Shown: positions 18,015 to 25,870 of the stretch, one piece after another
Numbering within the stretch: the stretch's first letter is position 1
Layout: each line of letters starts with the position of its first letter
DNA from: Prevotella sp. UBA1705
GTDB lineage: Bacteria > Bacteroidota > Bacteroidia > Bacteroidales > Bacteroidaceae
DNA length: 64,000 nucleotides
Assembly: GCA_002317385.1 (NCBI GenBank)
Contig: DCJH01000026.1
Span: forward strand, 29,066 to 93,065
Direction: 5' to 3'
The notes under the pieces: model-generated
What the model was told of the DNA's origin: nothing
Databases searched by the model: none
What the model saw: only the letters and a program-made list of their open reading frames with translations
Made by a program: the position numbers and the translations under genes

Positions 18015-18289
18015 ACAACAAGGAATTTATCGCAGAACTGGCTCAACGTGCCGGCTACACGCAGGCCGACACCCAGAAAATGGTGACCGACATCCTCGAA
18101 TACATGGGTTCCCGCTTTGAGGAGGGGGACAGTGTGCAGATCGCCAACTTCGGAACCTTCGAGGTGAAGAAGCGTCTTGAGCGCATCGTTGTTAACCCGG
18201 GCACGCAGCAGCGCATGCTCGTACCCCCCAAATTGGTGCTCAATTTCAAGCCCGTTGCATCCATCAAGGAAGTATTGAAGAACATCTAA
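18011..18289 (+). CDS. HU-family DNA-binding protein (small)
   Basis: A 92-residue nucleoid protein of the HU/IHF fold. The dimerisation helices (residues 1-45, MNNKEFIAELAQRAGYTQADTQKMV) and the beta-arm region with FGTFEVKKR and a proline-bearing tip (VVNPGTQQRM, about 63-72) are visible. It overlaps rimO by 4 bases and ends 14 bases before a second gene with an HU domain, so the two may form homo- or heterodimers; that is inference. Confidence 0.92.
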   Translation: MNNKEFIAELAQRAGYTQADTQKMVTDILEYMGSRFEEGDSVQIANFGTFEVKKRLERIVVNPGTQQRMLVPPKLVLNFKPVASIKEVLKNI

Positions 18290-18303
18290 CCATCTCTTTG
18301 ATT

Positions 18304-19977
18304 ATGAGTAAGATAGGAAATAAAGACCTTGCCCGATTCTTGGTCGATAAATACGACATAGACAGGGCGGCCGCCGAGCAGTTGGTGGCCCAACTATTCG
18401 ATGTGCTCAACGATGGTCTTCAGAATGAGAAGCAGGTGAAGGTAAAGGGCCTCGGCACGTTCAAGGTGACGAGTGTGGCATCGCGCAAGAGCGTGGATGT
18501 GAACACAGGGGAGCCCATTATCATCGAGGGGCGCGACAAAATCAACTTTACTGCCGACAACTCCATGCGCGATCAGGTGAACCGTCCCTTCGCACAGTTT
18601 GAGACCGTAGTAGTGAACGATGGGGTGGACTTCGACGAAATAGACCAGAAATTCGCCGATTCGATGGTTGAATCGGACGAGAATCAGGACAGCGATAGCG
18701 ACCTGGAGCAGGAAAACGAGGGGGAACCCATGGTGGAGGAAGCCGTGGAAGAGTCTGCCAAGCCGGCTCAGGAGGAAACCGAACAGGTGGCAGAGCCTGT
18801 GGAAATGGCGCCGCAGCCCACCGAGACTCCCCAGCCGGAACAGCTCGTCCTCAGTTCTGAGCTGTTGGCCCGACTCAACAATGACGGTCAGCGCACCGCG
18901 CCTCAGATGGAAGAAAAGCCAGAGACACCTGTTGAAAAAGAACTTTTGGACGAGACCATTGCCGAATCGTTGAAGGCGGAGAACACCATAGAGCCAGTAG
19001 AATCCATCTCTCAAGCAGAGCTCGCAGAGCCCCGATTGGCCTTATCGGCCGACCAGTTGGCCTTGCTCAATGGCACGCGGCCCATGGGGCCAGAGCCTGA
19101 AGTGGAGCAGGAGAGTGTGGCGGAAACCGAGGAACTGCAGCCCGAGACGGGACCAGCACCAGAGCCCCAGCCCGTGGAAGCGGTGCCTTTGCTGCAGGTG
19201 GTAGACACGGAGGAAGAAGAGAAAGAGATGCACGAGCCGGAGTCGCAAACAGAGTTGTACGACGACTCAGAACTCGAAGAAATCAGGAATCACACCTTGG
19301 AACTGGCCGACCAGGTGGAGCACCAGCATCGGTTGATGAAGATTGTCATTGGCGTGGCATCGTTGCTGCTGGCTGCCTGTATCGGTGGCGTGATCTATAT
19401 GGCTACCCAACTGGAGAAGCGCAACAACCGCATACAACATCTGGAGGCCGAGGCCCAGCAGGTGGAGACGCCGGTTGCCCCAGCAGTGAAGGCTCAGCCG
19501 CAGGTAGACACCGTGGCCATAGCCAAGGCAAAAGCCGATAGCGCAGCTGCTGCCGCCGAACAGTTGAAGCACGAACAGGAGCAGGAGGCTAAGGCCAAGG
19601 CACTGGCTGCCGCTCAGGCAGCAGAGCGGGTGCGCATACAAGCCGAGGCAGAGAAGGCCGCAGAAGTGCAGCGACAGACCGACGCCAAGAGGCAGGCAGA
19701 ACTGAAACTGGCTGCCGAGAAGAAGCAGGCCGAAGCCAAACAGGCTGCGCAGCAGGCCGCCTACAACACCGATGCACGCGTGAGAACCGGCGCATACGTC
19801 ATTACCGGCATCGACCGCACGGTGACCGTGAGGGCCGGCCAGACCATGGCGAGCATCAGTAAAGCCAATCTCGGCCCGGGCATGGAGTGCTATGTCGAGG
19901 CGGTGAACGGCGGAAACCGTGAACTGAAAGTGGGCGACAAGGTGAAGATTCCCGCCCTGAAACTGAAAAAGAGATAA
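18304..19977 (+). CDS. HU-domain protein with membrane segment and LysM-like C-terminus
   Basis: A 557-residue protein with a rare architecture. Residues 1-95 are a complete HU-like domain (KDLARFLVDKYDIDRAAAEQ, then GLGTFKVTSV and a VDVNTGEPI arm). Residues 110-340 are acidic, Glu/Pro-rich and contain two copies of an LxLSxxxLxxLN motif (QLVLSSELLARLNND, RLALSADQLALLNGT). A single hydrophobic helix lies at about 347-368 (IVIGVASLLLAACIGGVIYM). Residues 380-490 form an Ala/Lys/Glu/Gln-rich, TolA-like coiled coil. The last 50 residues (TVTVRAGQTMASISKANLG ... LKVGDKVKIP) look like LysM. The order predicts DNA binding in the cytoplasm and wall binding in the periplasm. ATG at 18304 is used instead of a TTG six bases up. 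Function is inference. Confidence 0.85.
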   Translation: MSKIGNKDLARFLVDKYDIDRAAAEQLVAQLFDVLNDGLQNEKQVKVKGLGTFKVTSVASRKSVDVNTGEPIIIEGRDKINFTADNSMRDQVNRPFAQFETVVVNDGVDFDEIDQKFADSMVESDENQDSDSDLEQENEGEPMVEEAVEESAKPAQEETEQVAEPVEMAPQPTETPQPEQLVLSSELLARLNNDGQRTAPQMEEKPETPVEKELLDETIAESLKAENTIEPVESISQAELAEPRLALSADQLALLNGTRPMGPEPEVEQESVAETEELQPETGPAPEPQPVEAVPLLQVVDTEEEEKEMHEPESQTELYDDSELEEIRNHTLELADQVEHQHRLMKIVIGVASLLLAACIGGVIYMATQLEKRNNRIQHLEAEAQQVETPVAPAVKAQPQVDTVAIAKAKADSAAAAAEQLKHEQEQEAKAKALAAAQAAERVRIQAEAEKAAEVQRQTDAKRQAELKLAAEKKQAEAKQAAQQAAYNTDARVRTGAYVITGIDRTVTVRAGQTMASISKANLGPGMECYVEAVNGGNRELKVGDKVKIPALKLKKR

Positions 19978-20001
19978 GGCCCGAGAGCCTTATCTCTTTC
20001 T
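19970..20001 (+). terminator. Terminator of the rimO-HU operon
   Basis: AGAGATAAGGC (19970-19980), loop of 6, GCCTTATCTCT (19987-19997), then TTCTTTTG. The left arm includes the stop codon. Confidence 0.9.
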
Positions 20002-20125
20002 TTTGATTCATCCCCGAAGCCTCCGTCTGTGTGCTTCGGGATAAAGATTGAAATCCCGTTTTTATTCCATCTTGGCAGCGTCTCATCGCGGGGTCAAAAC
20101 CATGCGGTAGCAGGCGTCTTGCCTC

Positions 20126-20222
20126 AAGGTACTAATCGTGTATTAAAAAGGTACTAATCGTGTATTAAAAAGGTACTAATCGTTTCACGATTCGGTACTT
20201 ATCCCGACATGATAAGTACCTT
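20126..20222 (+). repeat. 22-bp-period dyad array B
   Basis: GG of GGTACTAATCG falls at 20128, 20150, 20172 and 20194, exactly 22 bases apart. The first two units are identical (AAGGTACTAATCGTGTATTA). The last is an inverted pair, GGTACTTATC (20194-20203) and GATAAGTACC (20211-20220), where both arms carry the same A-to-T change relative to the family core, so pairing is kept. It lies between the convergent rimO operon and prmA. Confidence 0.9.
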
Positions 20223-20268
20223 ATTTCAAACGCGCTGATATGACATTTGCAACTCTCTGATTATCAAT

Positions 20269-21135
20269 CTATTTATCAGTGCTAAGCGACAGGCAGCACC
20301 AGTCGTCCTCCGTCTCTCTACTTGTCTCTGCCAGGCTCAGGCCTGCAGCCTTGGCTTTAATGAGCGGAGCATCGTCTTCGTAGAATCCACTCAAGATAAT
20401 CATGCCGTCGTGGGCCAGCACCTCCTTGAAGGCAGGTAGGTCTTCTATAAGGATATTGCGGTTGATGTTGGCCACAACCACATCGAACACGCCACACACA
20501 TGGCTCAGCACCGAGGCGTTTCCGTGCAGCACCGTGAGATTGTCCACACCATTCTGCTCAGCGTTGTGGCGCGTATTCTCCACGCTCCACTCGTCGATGT
20601 CGTAGCCCACAACCTCTTCTGCCCCCAGCTTCGAGGCCACGATGCCGAGGATGCCGGTGCCACAACCGCAGTCGAGCACCCGTTTTCCCATGAGGTCCAT
20701 GTGGGTCAGGCGACGTATCACCATCCTTGTGGTCTGATGATTGCCCGTGCCGAAAGCCTGTCGGGCATGGATATAGACCGATAGGGCGGTAGGCGAGACA
20801 GTGGCTTGCTCCTGTCGGGCATCATAGATCACCACGCGGTCGTCGATGTTGATAGGGTCGAAGCCGGCCTTTTCCCACTCCTCATTCCAATCCTTGTCCT
20901 CCGCGTCCTCCAGGGTGTAGGTCACAGAAACGTCTTCGAGCGGCATTTCTTCAAGATTATTATCAAGCACTTCGCGGTCCAACGCGTCGTCCTGCACATA
21001 CCCTTTGAGTCCGGTCGGAGTATCCTCGAACGACTCAAAACCAGCCTCTCCGGCAGCATCGGCCACCAGGTCGCGGGCGGTCTGCAATAGGGTTGCATCG
21101 CAAGCGATGACAAACTCTGCAACTTTATACTTCAT
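20269..21135 (-). CDS. prmA: Ribosomal protein L11 methyltransferase
   Basis: SAM-dependent enzyme that trimethylates ribosomal protein L11. The 288-residue protein has an N-terminal substrate-recognition domain (1-95) and a Rossmann-type methyltransferase domain with FGTGNHQTTR near residue 125, motif I VLDCGCGTGILGIVASKLGA near 152, and the VVANINRNIL catalytic block near 220. The start chosen is ATG at 21135 (MKYKVAEFVIAC); the longer frame upstream has a hydrophobic, non-conserved beginning. It stands alone, convergent with the rimO operon. Confidence 0.94.
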   Translation of the reverse strand: MKYKVAEFVIACDATLLQTARDLVADAAGEAGFESFEDTPTGLKGYVQDDALDREVLDNNLEEMPLEDVSVTYTLEDAEDKDWNEEWEKAGFDPINIDDRVVIYDARQEQATVSPTALSVYIHARQAFGTGNHQTTRMVIRRLTHMDLMGKRVLDCGCGTGILGIVASKLGAEEVVGYDIDEWSVENTRHNAEQNGVDNLTVLHGNASVLSHVCGVFDVVVANINRNILIEDLPAFKEVLAHDGMIILSGFYEDDAPLIKAKAAGLSLAETSRETEDDWCCLSLSTDK

Positions 21136-21206
21136 ATAGAATCTTAAATTATATTGCAAAATTAAAGAAAATAGGGAAAATCCTATCATGGTTTAGGGTT
21201 TTTCCT

Positions 21207-21214
21207 TACTTTTG
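21207..21214 (+). promoter_or_regulatory. -7 box of the Trp/Tyr/Gly-rich protein gene
   Basis: TACTTTTG fits TAnnTTTG. The gene starts 99 bases downstream, which implies a leader of about 90 bases. No clear -33 TTTG was found. Confidence 0.4.
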
Positions 21215-21312
21215 CACTTAAATATATTATATTTTTGTATTGAAATCAATAGGGACTGGCATTTCGATGCATGTTCCGTGATATAAGAGAAAACTATTAA
21301 TGAAGTAAGAAA

Positions 21313-22302
21313 ATGAAGAAGCTGTTATTACTTTTAGTTCTTGCAGGTTCATTACCCTTGCAGACTATGGCGCAGGATGACGATCTCTACTTCGTACCTA
21401 ATAAGTCAGAAAAGAGCAGTCAGCCCACCTCGATGGATGAAGCCCCGGCCTACTATCGAGGCACAAACCGTAGTGTAGACGAATACAATCGTGCCGGTAG
21501 GTTCCGCAGTTACTATCAGAAAATAGGCACAGACTCCGTTGGAAACGATATCATCACCTTCCAGAGCGGTCCCGGTGTCTATCCCGACTCGACCTATATC
21601 GATACTGCTTTCGTCTCGCCCAACTACATGCAGTATGACGATGACGACTATGCCTACTCCCGTAGGATGAGCCGTTGGGACGGTTTCTACAACCCATGGT
21701 TCTATCGCTATGGTCCTTGGGGCTACAGAGGATGGTATGGCAGTTGGTATGATCCGTGGTATTACGGCTACGCTGGCTGGTATGATCCGTGGTATAGCGG
21801 CTGGTACGGTGGCTGGTATGGAGGTTGGTACGACCCTTGGTACTATGGTTACGGTGGTTGGTACAATCCCTATTACTATGGCTGGTATGGCCGTTATGGA
21901 TGGCCTTACTACGGTGGCGGATACTATACATATAACAATGGTAACCCGCGCGGGCTTTCCGGCAATCGCACCTGGAGCTATAACAGAGGCAATGGCGCCG
22001 CTATGGGTGGCAGCTTCGGCCGCGGCACCTATTCGGGCACGCGTCGACCCACAAGCACCTACTCCTCAAGCAGCAGCCGCAACCGTTCGTTCGGCGGTCG
22101 CACAGGCACTGTTCGCCAGAATCCAACCTACAACAACAGCAACTTCGGAACCAGCACTCGCTCCACTTCAACATTTGGCGGGGGCAACTACGGAGGCGAT
22201 AGCTTTGGCGGCGGACGCTCTGGTGGCGGTAGTTTCGGCGGTGGTCACACTGGCGGCGGCTCCACAGGAGGTGGCGGTCACTTTGGTGGCGGCAGAAGAT
22301 AA
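21313..22302 (+). CDS. Exported Trp/Tyr/Gly-rich low-complexity protein
   Basis: A 329-residue protein I cannot assign to a named function. The signal peptide is MKKLLLLLVLAGSLPLQTMAQ. Residues 25-110 are ordinary sequence with DDDDYAYSRRMSRWDGFYNP. Residues 115-210 are an aromatic repeat built from GWYDPWYYGY, GWYGGWYGG and similar units. The C-terminus (about 225-329) is Ser/Thr/Gly/Arg/Asn-rich and ends in GGG-repeats. The matching DNA is a repetitive stretch near 21715-21930. It precedes the FadL-like gene by only 35 bases, so the two are likely one transcript. A surface or matrix-like role is a guess. Confidence 0.75.
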   Translation: MKKLLLLLVLAGSLPLQTMAQDDDLYFVPNKSEKSSQPTSMDEAPAYYRGTNRSVDEYNRAGRFRSYYQKIGTDSVGNDIITFQSGPGVYPDSTYIDTAFVSPNYMQYDDDDYAYSRRMSRWDGFYNPWFYRYGPWGYRGWYGSWYDPWYYGYAGWYDPWYSGWYGGWYGGWYDPWYYGYGGWYNPYYYGWYGRYGWPYYGGGYYTYNNGNPRGLSGNRTWSYNRGNGAAMGGSFGRGTYSGTRRPTSTYSSSSSRNRSFGGRTGTVRQNPTYNNSNFGTSTRSTSTFGGGNYGGDSFGGGRSGGGSFGGGHTGGGSTGGGGHFGGGRR

Positions 22303-22337
22303 GGTATTAACGATCAAAACATAAATATTTGTAAAGC

Positions 22338-23897
22338 ATGAAAACCAAATACAGTTTAATGGCAGCCATGGTGCTCTTGTCGGCATCTGGCTATGCCCAG
22401 GAAACTTACCAGGATACTAAGGTTGTGGAGAATGAGCTCAACGGCACGGCCCGCTACGTAGGTATGGGCGGTGCTATGGAGGCTCTCGGTGCCGACCTCT
22501 CTACCATCAGCTCCAACCCTGCGGGCATCGGCCTGTTCCGTTCGAGCCAGGTAGCTATCTCCGGCGGACTGGTTAGCCAGTCGGGCGAGACCACCAATCC
22601 ATCATACAATGGTATCAGCGCCAGCATCAAAGGCAACACGACCAACGCCAGTTTCGACCAGGTGGGGTTGGTTTACGCTATGCCCAATGGTAGGAATAGC
22701 TTCATGAACTTTGCCTTCAACTACCACAAGAGCCGCAACTTCGACCAGATTCTCACAGCCGGTGGCGTGTTGAACAATGCCTCGCAGAACAAGTTATCGG
22801 CCGCAAAGTTTCCTTTTGCCGACAACTATAACTGGAATGCGCTGGACGCCAACTACCAGAGCTTGATGACTCCCGTAACCGGTCCTGATGGCAAACAGAC
22901 CGGCATGGACTATCTCGAAGGCTCTGCCTATCTCTTCGGACAGTATCAGAAAGGTTATATCGGTGAGTATAGCTTCAACCTGAGCGGCAATATCAAGAAC
23001 CGAATATTCCTTGGTCTGACCTTCGGCTTGCACGATGTGAACTATCGTAGCAACAGTTATTACACCGAAAATCTGGAGCAAGGCGTGACCTCTGAGTCTT
23101 GGGAAGACCTCAGCATCAACGGAAGCGGCTTCGATATGAAGGCTGGAGCCATCTTCCGCCCCATCGAATCGTCACCCTTCCGCATAGGTCTGTATATCCA
23201 CACTCCTACCTGGTATGACCTCAATATGACCGGAGCCAACGACGTTACGATGGCAGATGCACAAGGCAAGGTGGACAAAGCACAGCAGGGTTCCTATGAC
23301 TACAAGGTGTACACTCCGTGGAAATTCGGTCTGAGCCTGGGTCACACGGTGGGCCGCAACCTGGCTCTCGGCGCTACATACGAGTATGCTGACTACAGCG
23401 CTATCGACAATCGGGTGAACGACGGAGGCTATGTGGACTACTGGAGCGGCACCTATTATGACAGTAGCTATAGCGACGGAGGCATGAACGACCACACCAA
23501 GGCTACGCTCAAGGGTGTGAGCACGCTCAAGCTGGGACTGGAATACAAGCCGGTAGACAACCTGGCTGTGCGCCTGGGATATAACTATGTAAGCCCGATG
23601 TTCAACAAAGACGGCTATCGCGACGGCAGCCTTTCCTCTCCCGGATCGGCTTACGCCACCTCGACCGACTACACCAACTGGCAGAGTACCAACCGTCTGA
23701 CCTGTGGATTAGGCTATAACGTGAAGCGCTTCTTCATGGATCTGGCCTACCAGTACACCCAGACCAATGGTGAGTTCTATCCCTTCATGAGCTACTATGC
23801 CGATGCAAACTCTGCGGTAACCAGCAATGTTGCCGATGCCGCAAACGTGAGCAACAAGCGTCATCAGTTGCTCCTGACACTCGGATACAAGTTCTAA
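22338..23897 (+). CDS. FadL/OmpP1-like outer-membrane porin
   Basis: A 519-residue outer-membrane beta-barrel of the FadL/TodX superfamily, which passes hydrophobic compounds. The signal peptide MKTKYSLMAAMVLLSASGYA is followed by the recognisable N-terminal plug region (ARYVGMGGAMEALGADLSTISSNPAGIGLF, residues 35-65, with the NPAG signature) and many amphipathic strands with alternating aromatic residues. It ends KRHQLLLTLGYKF, a typical barrel ending in Phe. Substrate is not known. Bacteroidetes relatives are sometimes annotated as hemin receptors without strong support. Two terminators follow. Confidence 0.85.
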   Translation: MKTKYSLMAAMVLLSASGYAQETYQDTKVVENELNGTARYVGMGGAMEALGADLSTISSNPAGIGLFRSSQVAISGGLVSQSGETTNPSYNGISASIKGNTTNASFDQVGLVYAMPNGRNSFMNFAFNYHKSRNFDQILTAGGVLNNASQNKLSAAKFPFADNYNWNALDANYQSLMTPVTGPDGKQTGMDYLEGSAYLFGQYQKGYIGEYSFNLSGNIKNRIFLGLTFGLHDVNYRSNSYYTENLEQGVTSESWEDLSINGSGFDMKAGAIFRPIESSPFRIGLYIHTPTWYDLNMTGANDVTMADAQGKVDKAQQGSYDYKVYTPWKFGLSLGHTVGRNLALGATYEYADYSAIDNRVNDGGYVDYWSGTYYDSSYSDGGMNDHTKATLKGVSTLKLGLEYKPVDNLAVRLGYNYVSPMFNKDGYRDGSLSSPGSAYATSTDYTNWQSTNRLTCGLGYNVKRFFMDLAYQYTQTNGEFYPFMSYYADANSAVTSNVADAANVSNKRHQLLLTLGYKF

Positions 23898-23905
23898 ACA
23901 ACAAT

Positions 23906-23959
23906 CTCCCGGTATCAATCCGGGAGTCATATAGATCTTGCGAAAAGATTTTTTTTTTA
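23906..23959 (+). terminator. Tandem terminators after the FadL-like gene
   Basis: First hairpin CTCCCGG (23906-23912) with CCGGGAG (23920-23926); second ATCTT (23935-23939) with AAGAT (23945-23949), followed by a run of more than nine T. Confidence 0.85.
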
Positions 23960-23990
23960 GTGGTTAATTTAGTTTTAGTAAGTATTGAAA

Positions 23991-24024
23991 ATGGGATATG
24001 TCGCGAGACATGTCCCATTTTTTT
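23991..24024 (+). terminator. Third hairpin terminator, just before the GHL10 promoter
   Basis: ATGGGATATGTC (23991-24002), GCGA tetraloop, GACATGTCCCAT (24007-24018), then seven T. A -7 box starts three bases later, so this isolates the next gene from upstream transcription. Confidence 0.85.
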
Positions 24025-24026
24025 AG

Positions 24027-24034
24027 TATCTTTG
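24027..24034 (+). promoter_or_regulatory. -7 box of the GHL10 gene
   Basis: TATCTTTG fits the -7 consensus, 33 bases before the ATG. The -33 position falls inside the preceding hairpin and shows no TTTG. Confidence 0.5.
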
Positions 24035-24067
24035 CGCATATTTCATCCTCAAATCATTATTAAAATT

Positions 24068-25552
24068 ATGAAACGATTTTTCCTCCTCCTCATGCTCGTC
24101 ATTGCCTCTATGGCAATCCACGCACAGAAACGGGAGTTCAGGGGAGCCTGGATACAGGCTATCAACGGACAATTTCAAGGTAAATCGCGCGAAACCATCC
24201 AGCAGGACCTCAGTCGTCAGCTCGATGTGCTGCAGCAAGACGGCGTGAATGCCATCATCTTTCAGGTGCGCCCAGAGTGCGATGCGCTCTATGCCAGCAG
24301 CATAGAACCATGGAGCCGATTCCTCACTGGCGTGCAGGGGCGTGCGCCGCAACCCTTCTGGGACCCGCTGGCATGGATGGTGGAGCAGTGCCACAAGCGC
24401 GGCATGGAGCTCCACGCATGGATTAATCCTTATCGCGCCAAGACTAAAGGCACCTCGCAGCTGGCCTCAACCCACATCTGCATGACGCGCCCCGGCACCT
24501 ATTTCGTCTACGACAACCAGTATATCCTCAACCCCGCGCTGAAGGAAAACCGTGATTATATCTGTCGCGTGGCCGACGATATTGTGAGCCGTTACGACAT
24601 CGACGGATTCCATATCGACGACTATTTCTATCCCTATCCGGCTCCCGGGCAGCTCATTCCCGACCAGCAGCAGTATGAATCTGCCCGTGGCGGATTCACC
24701 AATATTGGCGACTGGCGCCGCAACAACGTGAATCTCTTTGTGAAACAACTGAGCGAAACCATCCACGCCCGTAAGCCATGGGTGAAGTTTGGCGTGTCTC
24801 CCTTCGGCATATATCGTAACCAAAGCTCAGACCCCAACAACGGATCGCCCACCAAAGGCCTGCAGAACTACGACGATCTCTATGCCGATGTGATTCTCTG
24901 GGTGAACAATGGATGGGTGGATTACTGCGTGCCGCAACTCTATTGGCAGATTGGTCATCCCACGGCCGACTATGCCACGCTCATCAAATGGTGGGACAAG
25001 CATGCGTCAAACCGTCCGCTTTTCATCGGCGAGGACGTGGAACGCACGGTGAAATATGCCGATCCGGCCAACCCAAATAGCCACCAACTGCCTGCCAAAC
25101 ACCGGTTGCACCAGCAGATGCACCATGTGGACGGCACAGTGTTGTGGTATGCTAAGTCGGTGGTAGACAACGTAGGCAACTACGGCAACGTGCTCCGCGA
25201 TTCCTATTGGCGCTATCCCGCCCTTCAGCCGCAGATGCCATTCATCGACAGCAAGAGTCCCAAGAAGCCCAAAGGACTCAAGGCAGTGTGGACGAGCGAC
25301 GGCTATATGCTCTTCTGGAAGAAGCCCAAGGGCAAGGCGTGGGGCGACGAAGTGACCAAGTATGTGGTCTATCGCTTCGACGGCAAGGAGAAAATCGACC
25401 TTGAAAATCCTTCTCGAATCATTGCCGTAACCAATCAGACCTTCATCAAGTTGCCCTACGAGAAGGGCGATGTGAAGTACAATTATGTGGTAACCGCTCT
25501 CGACCGAATGTCAAACGAGAGCAAGGGAAAGAAGAAAAAGGTTAAGCTTTAG
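24068..25552 (+). CDS. Glycosyl hydrolase-like 10 (YngK/DUF187) family protein
   Basis: An exported 494-residue TIM-barrel protein of the GHL10 group, thought to act on glycans, perhaps peptidoglycan. The signal peptide is MKRFFLLLMLVIASMAIHAQ. The barrel starts with EFRGAWIQAINGQ, and carries the family marks VNAIIFQVRPECDALY (about 60-75), HAWINPYR (about 120), GFHIDDYFYPYP (about 180, with the likely acidic active-site residues) and GVSPFGIYRN. The last 90 residues (KGLKAVWTSDGYMLFWKKP ... YNYVVTALDRMSNES) resemble a fibronectin type III domain. The start at 24068 replaces a longer frame that would begin before the promoter. Confidence 0.9.
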   Translation: MKRFFLLLMLVIASMAIHAQKREFRGAWIQAINGQFQGKSRETIQQDLSRQLDVLQQDGVNAIIFQVRPECDALYASSIEPWSRFLTGVQGRAPQPFWDPLAWMVEQCHKRGMELHAWINPYRAKTKGTSQLASTHICMTRPGTYFVYDNQYILNPALKENRDYICRVADDIVSRYDIDGFHIDDYFYPYPAPGQLIPDQQQYESARGGFTNIGDWRRNNVNLFVKQLSETIHARKPWVKFGVSPFGIYRNQSSDPNNGSPTKGLQNYDDLYADVILWVNNGWVDYCVPQLYWQIGHPTADYATLIKWWDKHASNRPLFIGEDVERTVKYADPANPNSHQLPAKHRLHQQMHHVDGTVLWYAKSVVDNVGNYGNVLRDSYWRYPALQPQMPFIDSKSPKKPKGLKAVWTSDGYMLFWKKPKGKAWGDEVTKYVVYRFDGKEKIDLENPSRIIAVTNQTFIKLPYEKGDVKYNYVVTALDRMSNESKGKKKKVKL

Positions 25553-25609
25553 CCTTGCTCTGGGGCCTCTTCCTTATCCGAAGAGCCAGTCATGAATCAT
25601 ACAACAAGG

Positions 25610-25650
25610 CCGGAAAGAACCTAACCAAGGATGTTCTTTCCGGTCTTCTC
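25610..25650 (+). terminator. Terminator of the GHL10 gene
   Basis: CCGGAAAGAAC (25610-25620) pairs with GTTCTTTCCGG (25633-25643), 12-base loop, followed by TCTTCTC. Confidence 0.85.
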
Positions 25651-25734
25651 GTATTCAATATAATAGTCCTATTATCTGCAAGTTACAATGGTATGTATAA
25701 GTAAAGCATAAGATGGCTATTCTGCGGCATTACG

Positions 25735-25870
25735 ATTAGTATCGAATCGTCTCGCCATTAGGTACTAATCGCAGGACGATTAGGTAGTAATCGCCTTGCG
25801 AAAAGGTAGTAATCGCCTTGCGAAAAGGTAGTAATCGTGAGACGAAAAGGGCCTTATCACGAAGCGACTA
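25735..25870 (+). repeat. 22-bp-period dyad array C (longest)
   Basis: GG of GGTA(C/G)TAATCG is at 25761, 25783, 25805, 25827 and 25849, always 22 bases apart, with a decayed unit at 25739 in the same phase. Units 25783-25848 share GGTAGTAATCG and GCGAAAA-type ends. The final unit is altered to GGGCCTTATC. Six units in phase over about 135 bases. Confidence 0.9.

Noticed and set aside
25735..25870. CRISPR array
   Set aside because: The repeats are 17-18 bases with only 4-5 base spacers and no cas genes; period of 22 is far too short.
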